Assembly: GCF_902712855.1 (NCBI RefSeq)
Contig: NZ_LR743507.1
Coordinates: forward strand, 1,164,001 to 1,228,000
DNA from: Variovorax paradoxus
Lineage (GTDB): Bacteria > Pseudomonadota > Gammaproteobacteria > Burkholderiales > Burkholderiaceae_C
DNA: 64,000 nt
Direction of reading: 5' to 3'
The notes below the pieces were generated by a model. The model was given only the letters and a program-made list of their open reading frames with translations. It was not told the DNA's origin and made no database searches. Of this stretch, positions 36,235-45,637 are shown one piece after another. The position numbers and the translations under genes were made by a program. Each line of letters starts with the position of its first letter. Within the stretch, counting starts at the first letter, position 1.

Positions 36235-39200
36235 ATGAAGCAACGCATTCCTTCTTCGCGCGCGTCCTTGCGGCGCCTGCAGCTGCGGCCCATCGCGCTG
36301 TCGCTGATCTGCGCAGGCGCGGCGCCGGCCATGGCGCAGGTGCTGCCCGGCGGCTTCATGCCGGTCGCCGGCGGTGTCACGATGACCCAGGGCGGCGGGG
36401 TGATGAACATCAACCAGCCGTTCCAGCGCGGCATCGTCAACTGGCAGACCTTCTCGATCGGCGCGGGCGGCACGGTCAACATCGCGCAGCCGAGCACGCG
36501 CGCCGTGCTGCTCAACCGCGTGGTGGGCGACGGCAATTCCATCCTCGCCTCGCGCATCGACGGGACGCTGCGGACCTCGCTCGCGGGCAACCCGAACCTG
36601 CCGGGCGGCAGCGTGTTCCTAGTCAACCCGAGCGGCATCGTGTTCGGACGCGGCGCGTCGGTCAACGTGGGCGGGCTGGTGGCGTCGACACTCGACATCG
36701 CCAACGACAACTTCATGCCGGCCGGCTCGATGGACAAGGTCTTCGGCAAGAACGAGCAGCTGCTGTTCGTCGGCGACGCAGGCAGCGTGGCCCAGGTCAA
36801 GGTGGAGGGCGGCGCGACCATCGCCACCACCTCGCCGAACGGCACGGTGGCGCTGCTCGGCGGGTCGGTGCGCAACGAAGGCGACATCAACGTCGCGCGC
36901 GGCTCGGCCGGCCTGGTGTCGGCCAGCAAGGTGACGCTGAACCTCGACTTCGAGGGCGACGGGCTCACCACCTTCAAGATCCCGGCCGACGGGCAGACCA
37001 CCTTCAAGCTCGCGGAGCTGCAGGCCGTGGACAAGACCGCGACCGCGCAGCTCATGAACAGCGGCAGCGTCACGGCCGACGGCGGGCGCGTGGTGTTGAT
37101 GGCGGCCGCGGCGGACGTCGATGCGCGCCAGCTCGTGGTGAGCCAGACCGGCGTGGTGCGGGCGCGCTCGCTGGCCTCGCGCAACGGCGAGATCGTGCTG
37201 GACACCGGCGTGTCGCCGCGCAACAGCAGCGAGATGCTGCTGGGCGGCACGCTCGACGCGAGCGGCGGCGAGGCCGGCGTGGCGGGCGGCTCGATCACCG
37301 CGCGCGGCGACTACATCCGCATGGCCGGGCTGAACGCGGACGCCAGCGGCAGCAGCGGCGGCGCGGTGTCGGTGAAGGGCGTCGCCGCCGTGACGATGGC
37401 GCCGGACGCGAGGATCAGCGCCAACGCGACAGGTGCCAATGGCGCGGGCGGCGCGGTGGACATCGGTTCGCCGCACACGCACATCTCCGGCGAGATCGCG
37501 GCGCGCGGTGCCGGCAGCGGCGCGGGCGGCACCATCGGCACCGCAGGCGACGTGCTCGAGGTGGCCGACGGCGCGCGCATCGACGCGGCGGGCGGCGCCA
37601 CCGGCGCCAACGGCCAGTGGAACGCGAGCGCGCGCAGCGAGCTGAACGTCGACACCACGGTGCCGGCCTACGACGCCGCCGGCTACGGCAGCACGGTCGA
37701 CGGCACGCGCGTGAGCGCGGCGGCACTGGGCGATGCGCTCGGCCGCGCCACCGACGTGAGGCTGTCGACCGGCTCCGTCGAGGGCGAGACGAACGACGTG
37801 GTGTTCCAGTTCAGCGCCGAGGTGGTCAAGTCGCAGGGGCGCGACGCGCGCCTCACGGTCGATTCGCTGCACGACGTCGTCATGCGGAACGCGTCGTCGA
37901 TCAGGTCGACGGCGGGCGCGCTGCACGTCGACTTCGACGCCAACGCCGGCAATTCCGAGCTCGGCGGCGCGATCCTGATCGACGCCGCCTCCATCGCCAC
38001 CAACGGCGGCAACATCCGCTTCTACGGCCAGGGCAAGGCCGACACCGGCTATGCCGAGGGCCGCGTCGTGAGCGCCGAGGGCAGCGATCTCTACAGCGGG
38101 CAGGCCGGCATCACGTTGAGCAGCAGTTCGCTCTCCACCTGCGCCACGGGCACCTCGGCCTGCGGCGGCAACGGCTCGATCACCCTGCGCGGGCAGGGCG
38201 TGAGCCAGGAGACGGTCGAAGGCCCGAACTACCGGGTCAGCTCGGATGGCGTGGCGGTGCTCGGCAGCACGCTGGCCACCGGCGCGGGAAGCATCGACAT
38301 CGAGGGGCGCGGCGCCATCCGCGCGAACGGCGTGCTGCTCGGCAGCACCGAAGCGGGCGACTCGGTGCTGAGCACCGGCACCGGCGACGTCCGGATCATC
38401 GGCAGCTCGCGAAGCTGGACCACCGACGACCCTGTCGCGGTGTATGCGGACAGCATCGTCTCCAGCAGCATCGGCGCGCCCCAGGTGACCGCCGGGAACG
38501 CGGCGGGCATCTCGATGCGCGGTGCCACCATCGCGGCGGGCGGCCGCGTCAGCATCGACGGCACCGGCAGCGACACGCAGGGCCTGCTCGCGAGCACCGC
38601 GTTCGTCACCTCGGCGGCAGCGGCCAACAACGGCACCGGCATGGGCTTCAACGCGGGAGACGGCGTGTCCATGACGGGCAGCAGCATCTCTGCGGGGCAG
38701 GGGCGCGACGTGAGCATCGCCGGCACGGCCGGCGGCAAGAGCTACGTGGTCAACAACGGCGGCACCGTGCTGCTGGGCGCGGACGCGAACGCGGTGGAAA
38801 TCCAGGTCGAGGCCGGCCAGGGCGTGCGCGCCGAAAGCGGGCGCGTGGCCATCGACGGGCGCGGCGGCGACGTGCGCGTGGTGCGCGTGAACACCCGCGT
38901 CGACCCCCCGGGCCTCGTGGGCCTGGCGCCGAGCCCGTCCGGCGCGGTGCTCGACGTGTCCAGCACCTCCGGCGCAGGCGGCACGGTGTCCATCGCCGCG
39001 CGCAACGTGCTGGTGAGCGACGTCTACGACGACCGGCCCACCATCGACGCCGGCGGCGCCGGGCAGTCCGGCACCATCGATGTGCGCGCGAGCAACGCCA
39101 TCGCCATCGACGCGCAGGCCAGCCTGCGCGCCGACGCGAAGTCGGCCACGGGCAACGGCGGCACGATCAACGTGATCGCGGGCGACACGCTGCGCGGCTA

Positions 39201-41661
39201 CGGCAGCCTGTCGGCGCGCGGCGGCAGCGCGGGCGGCAACGGCGGCACCATCGAGACCTCCGCGCCGCACTTCGCGCTGCTCGGCCTGCGGGTGGACGCG
39301 TCGGCGCCGGTCGGCACCGCGGGCAGCTGGCTGATCGACCCGTTCGACGTCAACATCGCGCACGGCGTGGCCTCGGGCAGCCTCACCGGCAACCCCTTCG
39401 ACCCGCTGGCCGCCTCGACCATCCAGGATGGCGACATCAACAACGCGCTCGACGGCGGCACCAGCGTGACGATCACCACCGGCACGGGCGGCGTCGCGAC
39501 CGACGGCAACATCACCTTCGCGGCCGATGCGGCCATCGTGCGCAGCAAGGGCGCCTCGCCGCTCACCTTCGAGCTGGATGCGGCGCACAACATCAACGCC
39601 TTCAGCAACAACTCGATCCAGTCGAACTCCGGCGCGCTCAACGTGGTGCTCAACGCCGGCGTGGGCGGGCAGAACGGCTCGATCTTCATGAGCGGCGCGA
39701 AGATCAACACCAACGGCGGCGACGTCACGATGACGGCCGACACCAGCGGCACGGGCAGCCAGGCCATCTCGATCACCAACACCACCATCGACACGCGCAC
39801 GACCGCGCTGGGCGACGCCGGCCCCGGCGGCGCGGTGCAGATCACCGGCAAGCGCGGCACGCCCACTTCGGGCTTCGGCGCCACGGTGCAACTGAACGGC
39901 GCCACCATCCAGAGCAGCACCGGCGACGTGAGCATCACCGGCACCGCGCCCGGGGGCACCGGCGTGCGCATCGGCGCGGGCACCGGCGCCAGCCAGATCC
40001 TCACCACCAGCGGCGACATCGGCATCACCGGCATCGGCAGCGGCGTGACCGACCCGAGCACCGGGCCGATCGCGGTGCAGGCGGTCGACCTGAGCAACGT
40101 CACGGTGCGCAGCGTCGACGGCAACATCGGCATCCGCGGCCTGGTGACGCCCGGCGTTGCCAGCGCCACGTCGGGCGGCGTGCTCGTTGCCAACAACGCG
40201 CTGGTGACCACGCTGGGCGTGGGCAGCATCGACATCGCCGGCGAGTCGCAGGCCAACGGCACGGGCGTGACCATCGCCACGGGCGGGCGCGTGGATGGCA
40301 ACAACAACGTCGTGCTGCGCGCCAGCAACAACGGCACCACCGACGCGCTGGCCATCGCCGGCAACGTGCGCGCGGGCAACGTGCTGAACCTGCGCCCCGG
40401 GGGCGTGGACGCCGCGGGCAACGCGGTCGACCGCACGGCCAACCCGATCACCCTGGGCGGCACCGCGGCCACCGGCTTCGCGGTGTCGGCCGCCGAGTTC
40501 GCGCAACTCGATGCGCCCACCATCGTGGCCGGCAGCAACGCGCATGCGGCCGGCATCGACGTGGTGGGGCCGCTGACCCTGCCCGGCGCGCTGACTCTGC
40601 AGAACGGCGGCGGCGGCATCCGGCTCGGCGGCGCGGTCGCGGTGGCGAAGCTCGGCCTGGTCTCGGGCGGCGACATCACGCAGACCGCCGCCGCGCCGAT
40701 CACCGCCGGCACGCTGCTGGCGCGCTCGACCGGCGGCAGTGTGCTGCTCGACCAGGCGGCCAACAACGTCAGCGCGGCCACCGTCGGCGGCGGCGCGGCG
40801 GGCGCGTTCCGTTACGTCGACGTCGACACGGTGCAGCTGGGCTCGGTGTCGGTCACCGGCTACGACGCCGCGGGCAACGCGCCGCAGGCCGTGTCGGCCA
40901 CCTCGATGGCCGCCGACACGGTGTTCGTGCGCACGCTCAGCGGCGACCTGCTGCTGGGCACCAACGTGAGCAGCACCGGCGGCACGGACCTGGTGGCGGG
41001 CTCGCGCTTCCAGAACCTCGGCGGCTACGCGATCACCGGTGCGCCATGGCGCGTATGGGCCGACACCTGGGTGGGCGAGACGCGCGGCGGCCTCGCCGGC
41101 TCAGGCCTGTATCCGAACCTCTACCACTGCGCCTATTCGGGCCTGTGCACCGTGGGCATTCCCGCGGGCGCCAACCACTTCATCTATGCGCAGCAGCCGG
41201 TGGCCACGGTGCGCATCGGCAACGCGACCCGGCCCTTCGGCTTTCCGAACCCGCTGTTCAGCTACACGCTCGACGGCCTGATCCTGGGCGACACGGGCGC
41301 GGGCTTCGCGGGCTTCATGTTCTCGCCGGCGCTGCGCACCAGCCCGTTGGGCGTGTACCCGATCAACGGCACCTTCACCTCGGCCGAGGGCTACGCGGTC
41401 AACGTGGTGCCGGGCAACCTGCTCGTCGCCGGCATGCCCGACCTGCCGCGCCCCGACACGCTGCGCGACCTGCCCGTCACCTGGCTGTACGACCGCAACA
41501 TGGGCCCGCCGCCGATCTGCTTCGCCACCGGGTCGCTCGAAGGCGACCGCGCGGTGCAGGGCGCCGACGTGCTCGCACGCGAATGGTCCCGCGTGCGCTC
41601 GCGCCCCAACCTCTCGAGCTGCGTCGACACCGAAAAGCGCAACGGCTGCGCGGACTTCTAG
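36235..41661 (+). CDS. TpsA filamentous haemagglutinin-type exoprotein
   Basis: An 1808-aa secreted protein. After a signal peptide (ends near AMAQV) comes the TPS domain with its NPNL (residue 119) and NPSG (residue 131, in place of NPNG) motifs. The body is long, low in charge, and rich in Gly/Ala/Ser/Thr/Asn with repeats of the form GSITARGD, GGTIDVRASN and GGNGGTIE, consistent with a beta-helix filament. The C-terminus is compact and contains an aromatic/cysteine segment (YHCAYSGLCTVG) and a final cysteine loop C1796-x8-C1805 three residues from the end. It is the predicted cargo of the TpsB just upstream. The activity (adhesin, contact inhibition or other) is unknown; I see no known toxin domain. 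Confidence 0.88.
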   Translation: MKQRIPSSRASLRRLQLRPIALSLICAGAAPAMAQVLPGGFMPVAGGVTMTQGGGVMNINQPFQRGIVNWQTFSIGAGGTVNIAQPSTRAVLLNRVVGDGNSILASRIDGTLRTSLAGNPNLPGGSVFLVNPSGIVFGRGASVNVGGLVASTLDIANDNFMPAGSMDKVFGKNEQLLFVGDAGSVAQVKVEGGATIATTSPNGTVALLGGSVRNEGDINVARGSAGLVSASKVTLNLDFEGDGLTTFKIPADGQTTFKLAELQAVDKTATAQLMNSGSVTADGGRVVLMAAAADVDARQLVVSQTGVVRARSLASRNGEIVLDTGVSPRNSSEMLLGGTLDASGGEAGVAGGSITARGDYIRMAGLNADASGSSGGAVSVKGVAAVTMAPDARISANATGANGAGGAVDIGSPHTHISGEIAARGAGSGAGGTIGTAGDVLEVADGARIDAAGGATGANGQWNASARSELNVDTTVPAYDAAGYGSTVDGTRVSAAALGDALGRATDVRLSTGSVEGETNDVVFQFSAEVVKSQGRDARLTVDSLHDVVMRNASSIRSTAGALHVDFDANAGNSELGGAILIDAASIATNGGNIRFYGQGKADTGYAEGRVVSAEGSDLYSGQAGITLSSSSLSTCATGTSACGGNGSITLRGQGVSQETVEGPNYRVSSDGVAVLGSTLATGAGSIDIEGRGAIRANGVLLGSTEAGDSVLSTGTGDVRIIGSSRSWTTDDPVAVYADSIVSSSIGAPQVTAGNAAGISMRGATIAAGGRVSIDGTGSDTQGLLASTAFVTSAAAANNGTGMGFNAGDGVSMTGSSISAGQGRDVSIAGTAGGKSYVVNNGGTVLLGADANAVEIQVEAGQGVRAESGRVAIDGRGGDVRVVRVNTRVDPPGLVGLAPSPSGAVLDVSSTSGAGGTVSIAARNVLVSDVYDDRPTIDAGGAGQSGTIDVRASNAIAIDAQASLRADAKSATGNGGTINVIAGDTLRGYGSLSARGGSAGGNGGTIETSAPHFALLGLRVDASAPVGTAGSWLIDPFDVNIAHGVASGSLTGNPFDPLAASTIQDGDINNALDGGTSVTITTGTGGVATDGNITFAADAAIVRSKGASPLTFELDAAHNINAFSNNSIQSNSGALNVVLNAGVGGQNGSIFMSGAKINTNGGDVTMTADTSGTGSQAISITNTTIDTRTTALGDAGPGGAVQITGKRGTPTSGFGATVQLNGATIQSSTGDVSITGTAPGGTGVRIGAGTGASQILTTSGDIGITGIGSGVTDPSTGPIAVQAVDLSNVTVRSVDGNIGIRGLVTPGVASATSGGVLVANNALVTTLGVGSIDIAGESQANGTGVTIATGGRVDGNNNVVLRASNNGTTDALAIAGNVRAGNVLNLRPGGVDAAGNAVDRTANPITLGGTAATGFAVSAAEFAQLDAPTIVAGSNAHAAGIDVVGPLTLPGALTLQNGGGGIRLGGAVAVAKLGLVSGGDITQTAAAPITAGTLLARSTGGSVLLDQAANNVSAATVGGGAAGAFRYVDVDTVQLGSVSVTGYDAAGNAPQAVSATSMAADTVFVRTLSGDLLLGTNVSSTGGTDLVAGSRFQNLGGYAITGAPWRVWADTWVGETRGGLAGSGLYPNLYHCAYSGLCTVGIPAGANHFIYAQQPVATVRIGNATRPFGFPNPLFSYTLDGLILGDTGAGFAGFMFSPALRTSPLGVYPINGTFTSAEGYAVNVVPGNLLVAGMPDLPRPDTLRDLPVTWLYDRNMGPPPICFATGSLEGDRAVQGADVLAREWSRVRSRPNLSSCVDTEKRNGCADF

Positions 41662-41707
41662 TCCTCGGCAGCCGCCCCGACCCGACCCGGCCTGACTTCA
41701 GGCCAGG

Positions 41708-41813
41708 ACTTGAGGCCAGGGATACCGCGGAACCGGCTTTGCCGGGCCGCAGGTATCGCCCCCGGCAGGGGGAGGGAGAAGCGACACGAAGTGCGCGAAG
41801 CCTGGGGGGTGCG
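41708..41813 (-). repeat. R1 repeat copy h (distal unit of a tandem pair)
   Basis: Minus-strand unit with a stem-loop at 41721-41757 and arms GATACC/GGTATC, another compensated variant of the outer pair. Confidence 0.85.
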
Positions 41814-41905
41814 CGATACCCGCGGAACCGGCTTTGCCGGGCCGCAGGTATCGCCCCCGGCAGGGGGGAGGGAGAAGCGACACGAAGTGCGCGAAGCCTG
41901 GGGGG
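41814..41905 (-). repeat. R1 repeat copy i (adjacent to the isochorismatase stop)
   Basis: Minus-strand unit ending at the isochorismatase stop codon (41906-41908). The stem-loop at 41815-41852 has GATACC/GGTATC arms and is one base longer than in the other copies. Confidence 0.85.
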
Positions 41906-42535
41906 TTACGTCAAGCCTCTTGCACGGCGGTTGGACATCACGACGTTGTCCTTGGGGATCACCTGGCCTTCGCGCATCGCGGAGATCCAGGCGTCGGTCG
42001 TGGTCACGGCTGCGAAGTTGCTGTGGAACACCACGCTGAAGACGCGATGGATTTCCTCCGCGCTGACCTTGCCCGCCGCGTTCTCGTAAGGCAGCGCGCC
42101 GCTGGCGTCGGCCAGGAACTCCACGCTCAGGCCGCGGTGCATCGCCTCGAACACGGTGGAGGCGTCGCAGTTCTGCGTCATGTAGCCGGCCACGCTGAGC
42201 GTGTCGACATGGTGGCTCGCAAGCCAGTCGGCGAAGTCGGTGCCGGTGAAGACGCTGGGCGTGGCCTTGGTCACGAGGTGGTCGCGCGGCCGCTTCGCGA
42301 TCTCGGGATGCAGCTGGCCGTTGTGGGCGTCGGCCTGGAACACCGGCGCACCCTTCGGCGCATGGTGCTGCACCACGACCACTGGCGTGCCGGCGGCGCG
42401 GGCCGCGTCCATGGCCTTGGTGACGTTGGGCAGCGTGCTCGCGATGGGCGGGTGTTCGATCGGCAGGCCGCCGCCTTCGAAGTATTCGTTCTGCACGTCG
42501 ATCACGACGAGGGCGCGGCGCGGGGCGTTGCTCAT
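41906..42535 (-). CDS. Isochorismatase-family hydrolase
   Basis: A 209-aa cysteine hydrolase. Family features are VVIDVQNEYFEGG (catalytic Asp), VTKATPSVFTGTDF (catalytic Lys), and GYMTQNCDASTVFEA (nucleophile Cys). Such enzymes cleave isochorismate, nicotinamide, N-carbamoyl compounds or similar. AAGGAG lies before ATG 42535. It is divergent from a GlxA-type regulator by 99 bases, which suggests substrate-responsive control, but the substrate is not evident from the sequence. Confidence 0.9.
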   Translation of the reverse strand: MSNAPRRALVVIDVQNEYFEGGGLPIEHPPIASTLPNVTKAMDAARAAGTPVVVVQHHAPKGAPVFQADAHNGQLHPEIAKRPRDHLVTKATPSVFTGTDFADWLASHHVDTLSVAGYMTQNCDASTVFEAMHRGLSVEFLADASGALPYENAAGKVSAEEIHRVFSVVFHSNFAAVTTTDAWISAMREGQVIPKDNVVMSNRRARGLT

Positions 42536-42634
42536 GGAGACTCCTTCTCTTCCAGGTTTCGGATGGCCCGATTCTTCTCCCGCGCGCCGCTTGCCGACAG
42601 TGGCCCGGAAGCCATTCGTCGATAAGATCGGGCC

Positions 42635-43612
42635 ATGCGAGCACCGGCCGTCGAAACCATCGCCGTCGTCGCCTTCGACGGCATCAGTCCCTTCCACCTG
42701 TCCGTGCCCTGCATGGTGTTCGGCGAGGACCGCACCGAAAGCGGCGCGCCGCGCTTCCGGCTGCGGGTGTGTGCGCCGGAGCCCGGCGCGCTGCGAACCA
42801 ATGCGGGCTTCACGCTCGGCGTGCCGCACGGGCTGGAGGCCATCCGGCGTGCGCAGATCGTGGTGGTGCCGTCATGGCGCGACGACGGCAGCGCCGCGCC
42901 GCCGGCGCTGATCCGCGCGCTGCAGGCGGCGCACCGGCGCGGCGCCACCGTGGTCGGACTGTGCCTCGGTGCCTTCGTGCTGGCCGAGGCCGGCCTGCTC
43001 GACGGGCGCCCGGCCACCACGCACTGGAAGCTGGCGCCGGCCTTCGCGCGGCAATATCCGCAGGTGCGGCTGCAGCCCGAGGTGCTCTACGTGGAGGACG
43101 GTGATGTGCTCACTTCCGCCGGCACGGCCGCGGGCATCGACTGCTGCCTGCACCTGCTGCGCGTGCGCCATGGCGCCGACACCGCCAACCGCGCCGCGCG
43201 CCGCATGGTGGTGGCGCCGCACCGGCAGGGTGGGCAGGCGCAGTACATCGAGCAGCCGGTGCCCGTCGCGGCCGAACGCGACCGCCTCGCGCCGCTGCTC
43301 GAATGGCTCGGCCGGCATCTCGACGTGCCGCACGAACTCGACGACCTCGCGCGCCGTGCGCTCATGAGCCGGCGCACCTTCACCCGGCGCTTCCGCGAAT
43401 CGACCGGCACCACCGTCGGCCGGTGGGTGCAGAACCAGCGCCTGGCGCTGGCGCAGCGGCTGCTGGAGACCACCGACCACCCGGTCGAGCAGGTGGCGAC
43501 GGGCGCGGGCTTCGGCTCGGCGGTGTCGCTGCGCAAGCATTTCATGTCGGCGTTCAAGGTATCGCCCACGGCGTACCGGCGGCAGTTCTCGCGGGCCGAC
43601 GCCCTGGCCTGA
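42635..43612 (+). CDS. GlxA-family AraC-type regulator with DJ-1/PfpI domain
   Basis: A 325-aa regulator. The N-terminal DJ-1/PfpI domain (about residues 8-180) holds the nucleophile elbow GLCLGAFVLAEAG. The C-terminal AraC DNA-binding domain starts at about residue 222, with two helix-turn-helix motifs (DDLARRALMSRRTFTRRFRE and VEQVATGAGFGSAVSLRKHF). The domain order is that of GlxA/ArgR/CdhR-type activators of amino-acid-derivative catabolism. The divergent isochorismatase gene is its likely target. ATG 42635 lacks a strong ribosome site, so a neighbouring start is possible. Confidence 0.9.
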   Translation: MRAPAVETIAVVAFDGISPFHLSVPCMVFGEDRTESGAPRFRLRVCAPEPGALRTNAGFTLGVPHGLEAIRRAQIVVVPSWRDDGSAAPPALIRALQAAHRRGATVVGLCLGAFVLAEAGLLDGRPATTHWKLAPAFARQYPQVRLQPEVLYVEDGDVLTSAGTAAGIDCCLHLLRVRHGADTANRAARRMVVAPHRQGGQAQYIEQPVPVAAERDRLAPLLEWLGRHLDVPHELDDLARRALMSRRTFTRRFRESTGTTVGRWVQNQRLALAQRLLETTDHPVEQVATGAGFGSAVSLRKHFMSAFKVSPTAYRRQFSRADALA

Positions 43613-43621
43613 CCGAAACCC

Positions 43622-45637
43622 TCAGCTCACGTGCAGCTGGCGCCGCGTGGTCAGCAGCGCGCGCAGCTTGGCCGGCGCGACCGGCTTGGTCAGCAGCATC
43701 ACCCCGCCGTGGCGCAGGCGTTGCAGCACCTCGGGCCCGGTGGCGCCCGAGACCAGCACCGCCATCGCGTCCGGCTGCAGGCGCTTGGCCGCATCGATCA
43801 CGTCGACGCCGTCGCCTTCGCCCGCCAGCTGCAGGTCGCACAGCACGGCGTCGTAGTGCGGGTCGCCGGTGCCCATGCGCGCGATGGCCTCGGCGCCGGT
43901 CGACACGCATTCGACCTCGCAGCCCCATTGCGCGAGCAGCGTGCGGCTGCCGTCGAGGATGGCCGGGTCGTCGTCCACCACCAGGCAGCGCAGGCCGGCC
44001 AGCGGCGTCGGTGCGAGCGGTGGCGGCTCGGGCGGCACCACGTCGGCCAGGCGTGCGGCCGGCAAGGTGAAGGCGAAGGTGCTGCCCGCCTGCAGCGCCG
44101 ATCGCACCGTGATGCGCGTGCCCAGCAGCGTGGCGATGCGCGCGCAGATGGCCAGCCCCAGCCCGAAGCCGCGGCGGCGGTCGCGCTCGGTGTTGGCCAC
44201 CTGGTAGAACTCCTCGAAGATGCGGCCCTGGTGGATGGGCGCGATGCCCACGCCGTTGTCGCGTACCTCGATGCGCACGCCGGACGGGCTGCGCCGCGCG
44301 GCCACCAGCACGGTGCCGCCCTCGGGCGCATGACGCAGCGCGTTGGCCACCAGGTTGCCGACGATGCGCTGCAGCATCGCCGCGTCGGTGCGCACCGCCA
44401 GGCCGCGGTCGCTCCAGCGCAGGCGCACGCGGGCCTCGACGGCGGTGGCGGCATGCTGTGCGTCCAGCTGATCGAACAGGGTGGCCAGCGACACCTTGGC
44501 GATCGAGGGCGTCAGCACCTGCGCGTCGAGCCGCGAGATCTCGAGCAGGTCGTCGAGCAGCACGCCCATGAACTCGGTGCTTTCCTGCAGCCGCAGCACG
44601 GCCGGGCGCTGCGCTGGCGATGCGCCCGGCAGCAGGCCGTCGATGAACAGGCCCATCGCGTGCAGCGGCTGGCGCAGGTCGTGGCTGGCCGCCGCGAGAA
44701 AGCGCGCCCGCGACAGCGCCGCCTGCTCGGCCTCGGCCATGCGCTGCAGCGCCACGGCGGTGGCCTCGCGCACGCGCTCCTCGCTGATCTGCCGGTTGCT
44801 CTGCAGGCGCTCGGCCAGCCGGTCGATGTCGTGCGCGAGCACCGCGAGCTCGTGCGATCCGCGGGTGCCGCCCTCGACCACGTCGCAGCGCATCTCGAAA
44901 TGGCCGGCTTCCAGCGCGGCCACGGTGCGCGACACGCGCCGCAGCGGCCGCGCCACCGTGCGCGCCATGTGGCGCACCGAGGCCCAGGCCGCCATCAGCG
45001 CCACCAGCGCGATGCCGACGCCGGCGAACAGCGAGCGGCTGCGCTCGCGCGTATAGGCGGTGGTGTCGCGGAAGGTCTGGACCAGCCCGATGGGCGTCTC
45101 GCCCGCGGCGGTGGAGCCCGCGGGTGCGAAGGCGCTGGCGCGCGAGGCCTCGCGCAGCGTGACCGGCGAGGTGAACATGCGCAGCTGCGCCAGCGAGGTG
45201 GTCTTGGGACCGGCCGTCACGTACACGCCCGCGCTGTTGCTGATCTCCACGCGCGTCACCTGCCCGCCGCGCAGCGCGGCGTTGGCCACGTTCTGCAGCG
45301 CCGGCAGGTCGCCCGCGTAGAGGCTCAGGTCGGACATGGCCGCCACCTGCCGCGCCACCGCCTGGCCTTCGGCGTCGAAGGCCGCCTCCAGCGTCTGCAG
45401 CCGGTTGTGCGTGAACCAGCCGGTGAGCGCCAGCGCCACCGCGGCGCACGGCACCACGCCGAGGCGGAAGAGGTCGCGCTGCAGGTTGCCGCGCACGACG
45501 AGGGTGTGGGTGGAAGGCGTCGGCGGCGGCGGTGGCGGCGGCATGGAAGGCTGCAGCGGCATCGGCGACGACACGGGCGCGCCGGTGCCGCTTGCGCCGG
45601 CGGGTGCCGGGCTGTGGGAGGGCGCAGCGGTGGTCAT
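43622..45637 (-). CDS. Hybrid sensor histidine kinase/response regulator (1)
   Basis: A 671-aa protein. After a proline-rich cytoplasmic lead comes a first membrane helix (about residues 55-75), a periplasmic region of about 110 residues, and a second helix followed by a HAMP-like segment. The H-box ASHDLRQPLHA has its phosphoacceptor at His319. The ATPase part shows NALRHAPEGG, DNGVGIA and RGFGLGLAI. The C-terminal receiver (CLVVDDDPAIL) has Asp601. No HPt or output domain is present, so a partner must carry the signal. The start at ATG 45637 overlaps the upstream binding-protein stop by four bases, pairing the two as one sensor unit. Confidence 0.92.
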   Translation of the reverse strand: MTTAAPSHSPAPAGASGTGAPVSSPMPLQPSMPPPPPPPTPSTHTLVVRGNLQRDLFRLGVVPCAAVALALTGWFTHNRLQTLEAAFDAEGQAVARQVAAMSDLSLYAGDLPALQNVANAALRGGQVTRVEISNSAGVYVTAGPKTTSLAQLRMFTSPVTLREASRASAFAPAGSTAAGETPIGLVQTFRDTTAYTRERSRSLFAGVGIALVALMAAWASVRHMARTVARPLRRVSRTVAALEAGHFEMRCDVVEGGTRGSHELAVLAHDIDRLAERLQSNRQISEERVREATAVALQRMAEAEQAALSRARFLAAASHDLRQPLHAMGLFIDGLLPGASPAQRPAVLRLQESTEFMGVLLDDLLEISRLDAQVLTPSIAKVSLATLFDQLDAQHAATAVEARVRLRWSDRGLAVRTDAAMLQRIVGNLVANALRHAPEGGTVLVAARRSPSGVRIEVRDNGVGIAPIHQGRIFEEFYQVANTERDRRRGFGLGLAICARIATLLGTRITVRSALQAGSTFAFTLPAARLADVVPPEPPPLAPTPLAGLRCLVVDDDPAILDGSRTLLAQWGCEVECVSTGAEAIARMGTGDPHYDAVLCDLQLAGEGDGVDVIDAAKRLQPDAMAVLVSGATGPEVLQRLRHGGVMLLTKPVAPAKLRALLTTRRQLHVS

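Noticed and set aside
36619..40545. 1308-codon open frame antisense to tpsA
   Set aside because: Composition is an Arg/Ala/Val/His/Asp mix typical of antisense reading of Gly/Thr/Ala-rich filament genes. tpsA itself has a signal peptide and TPS motifs.
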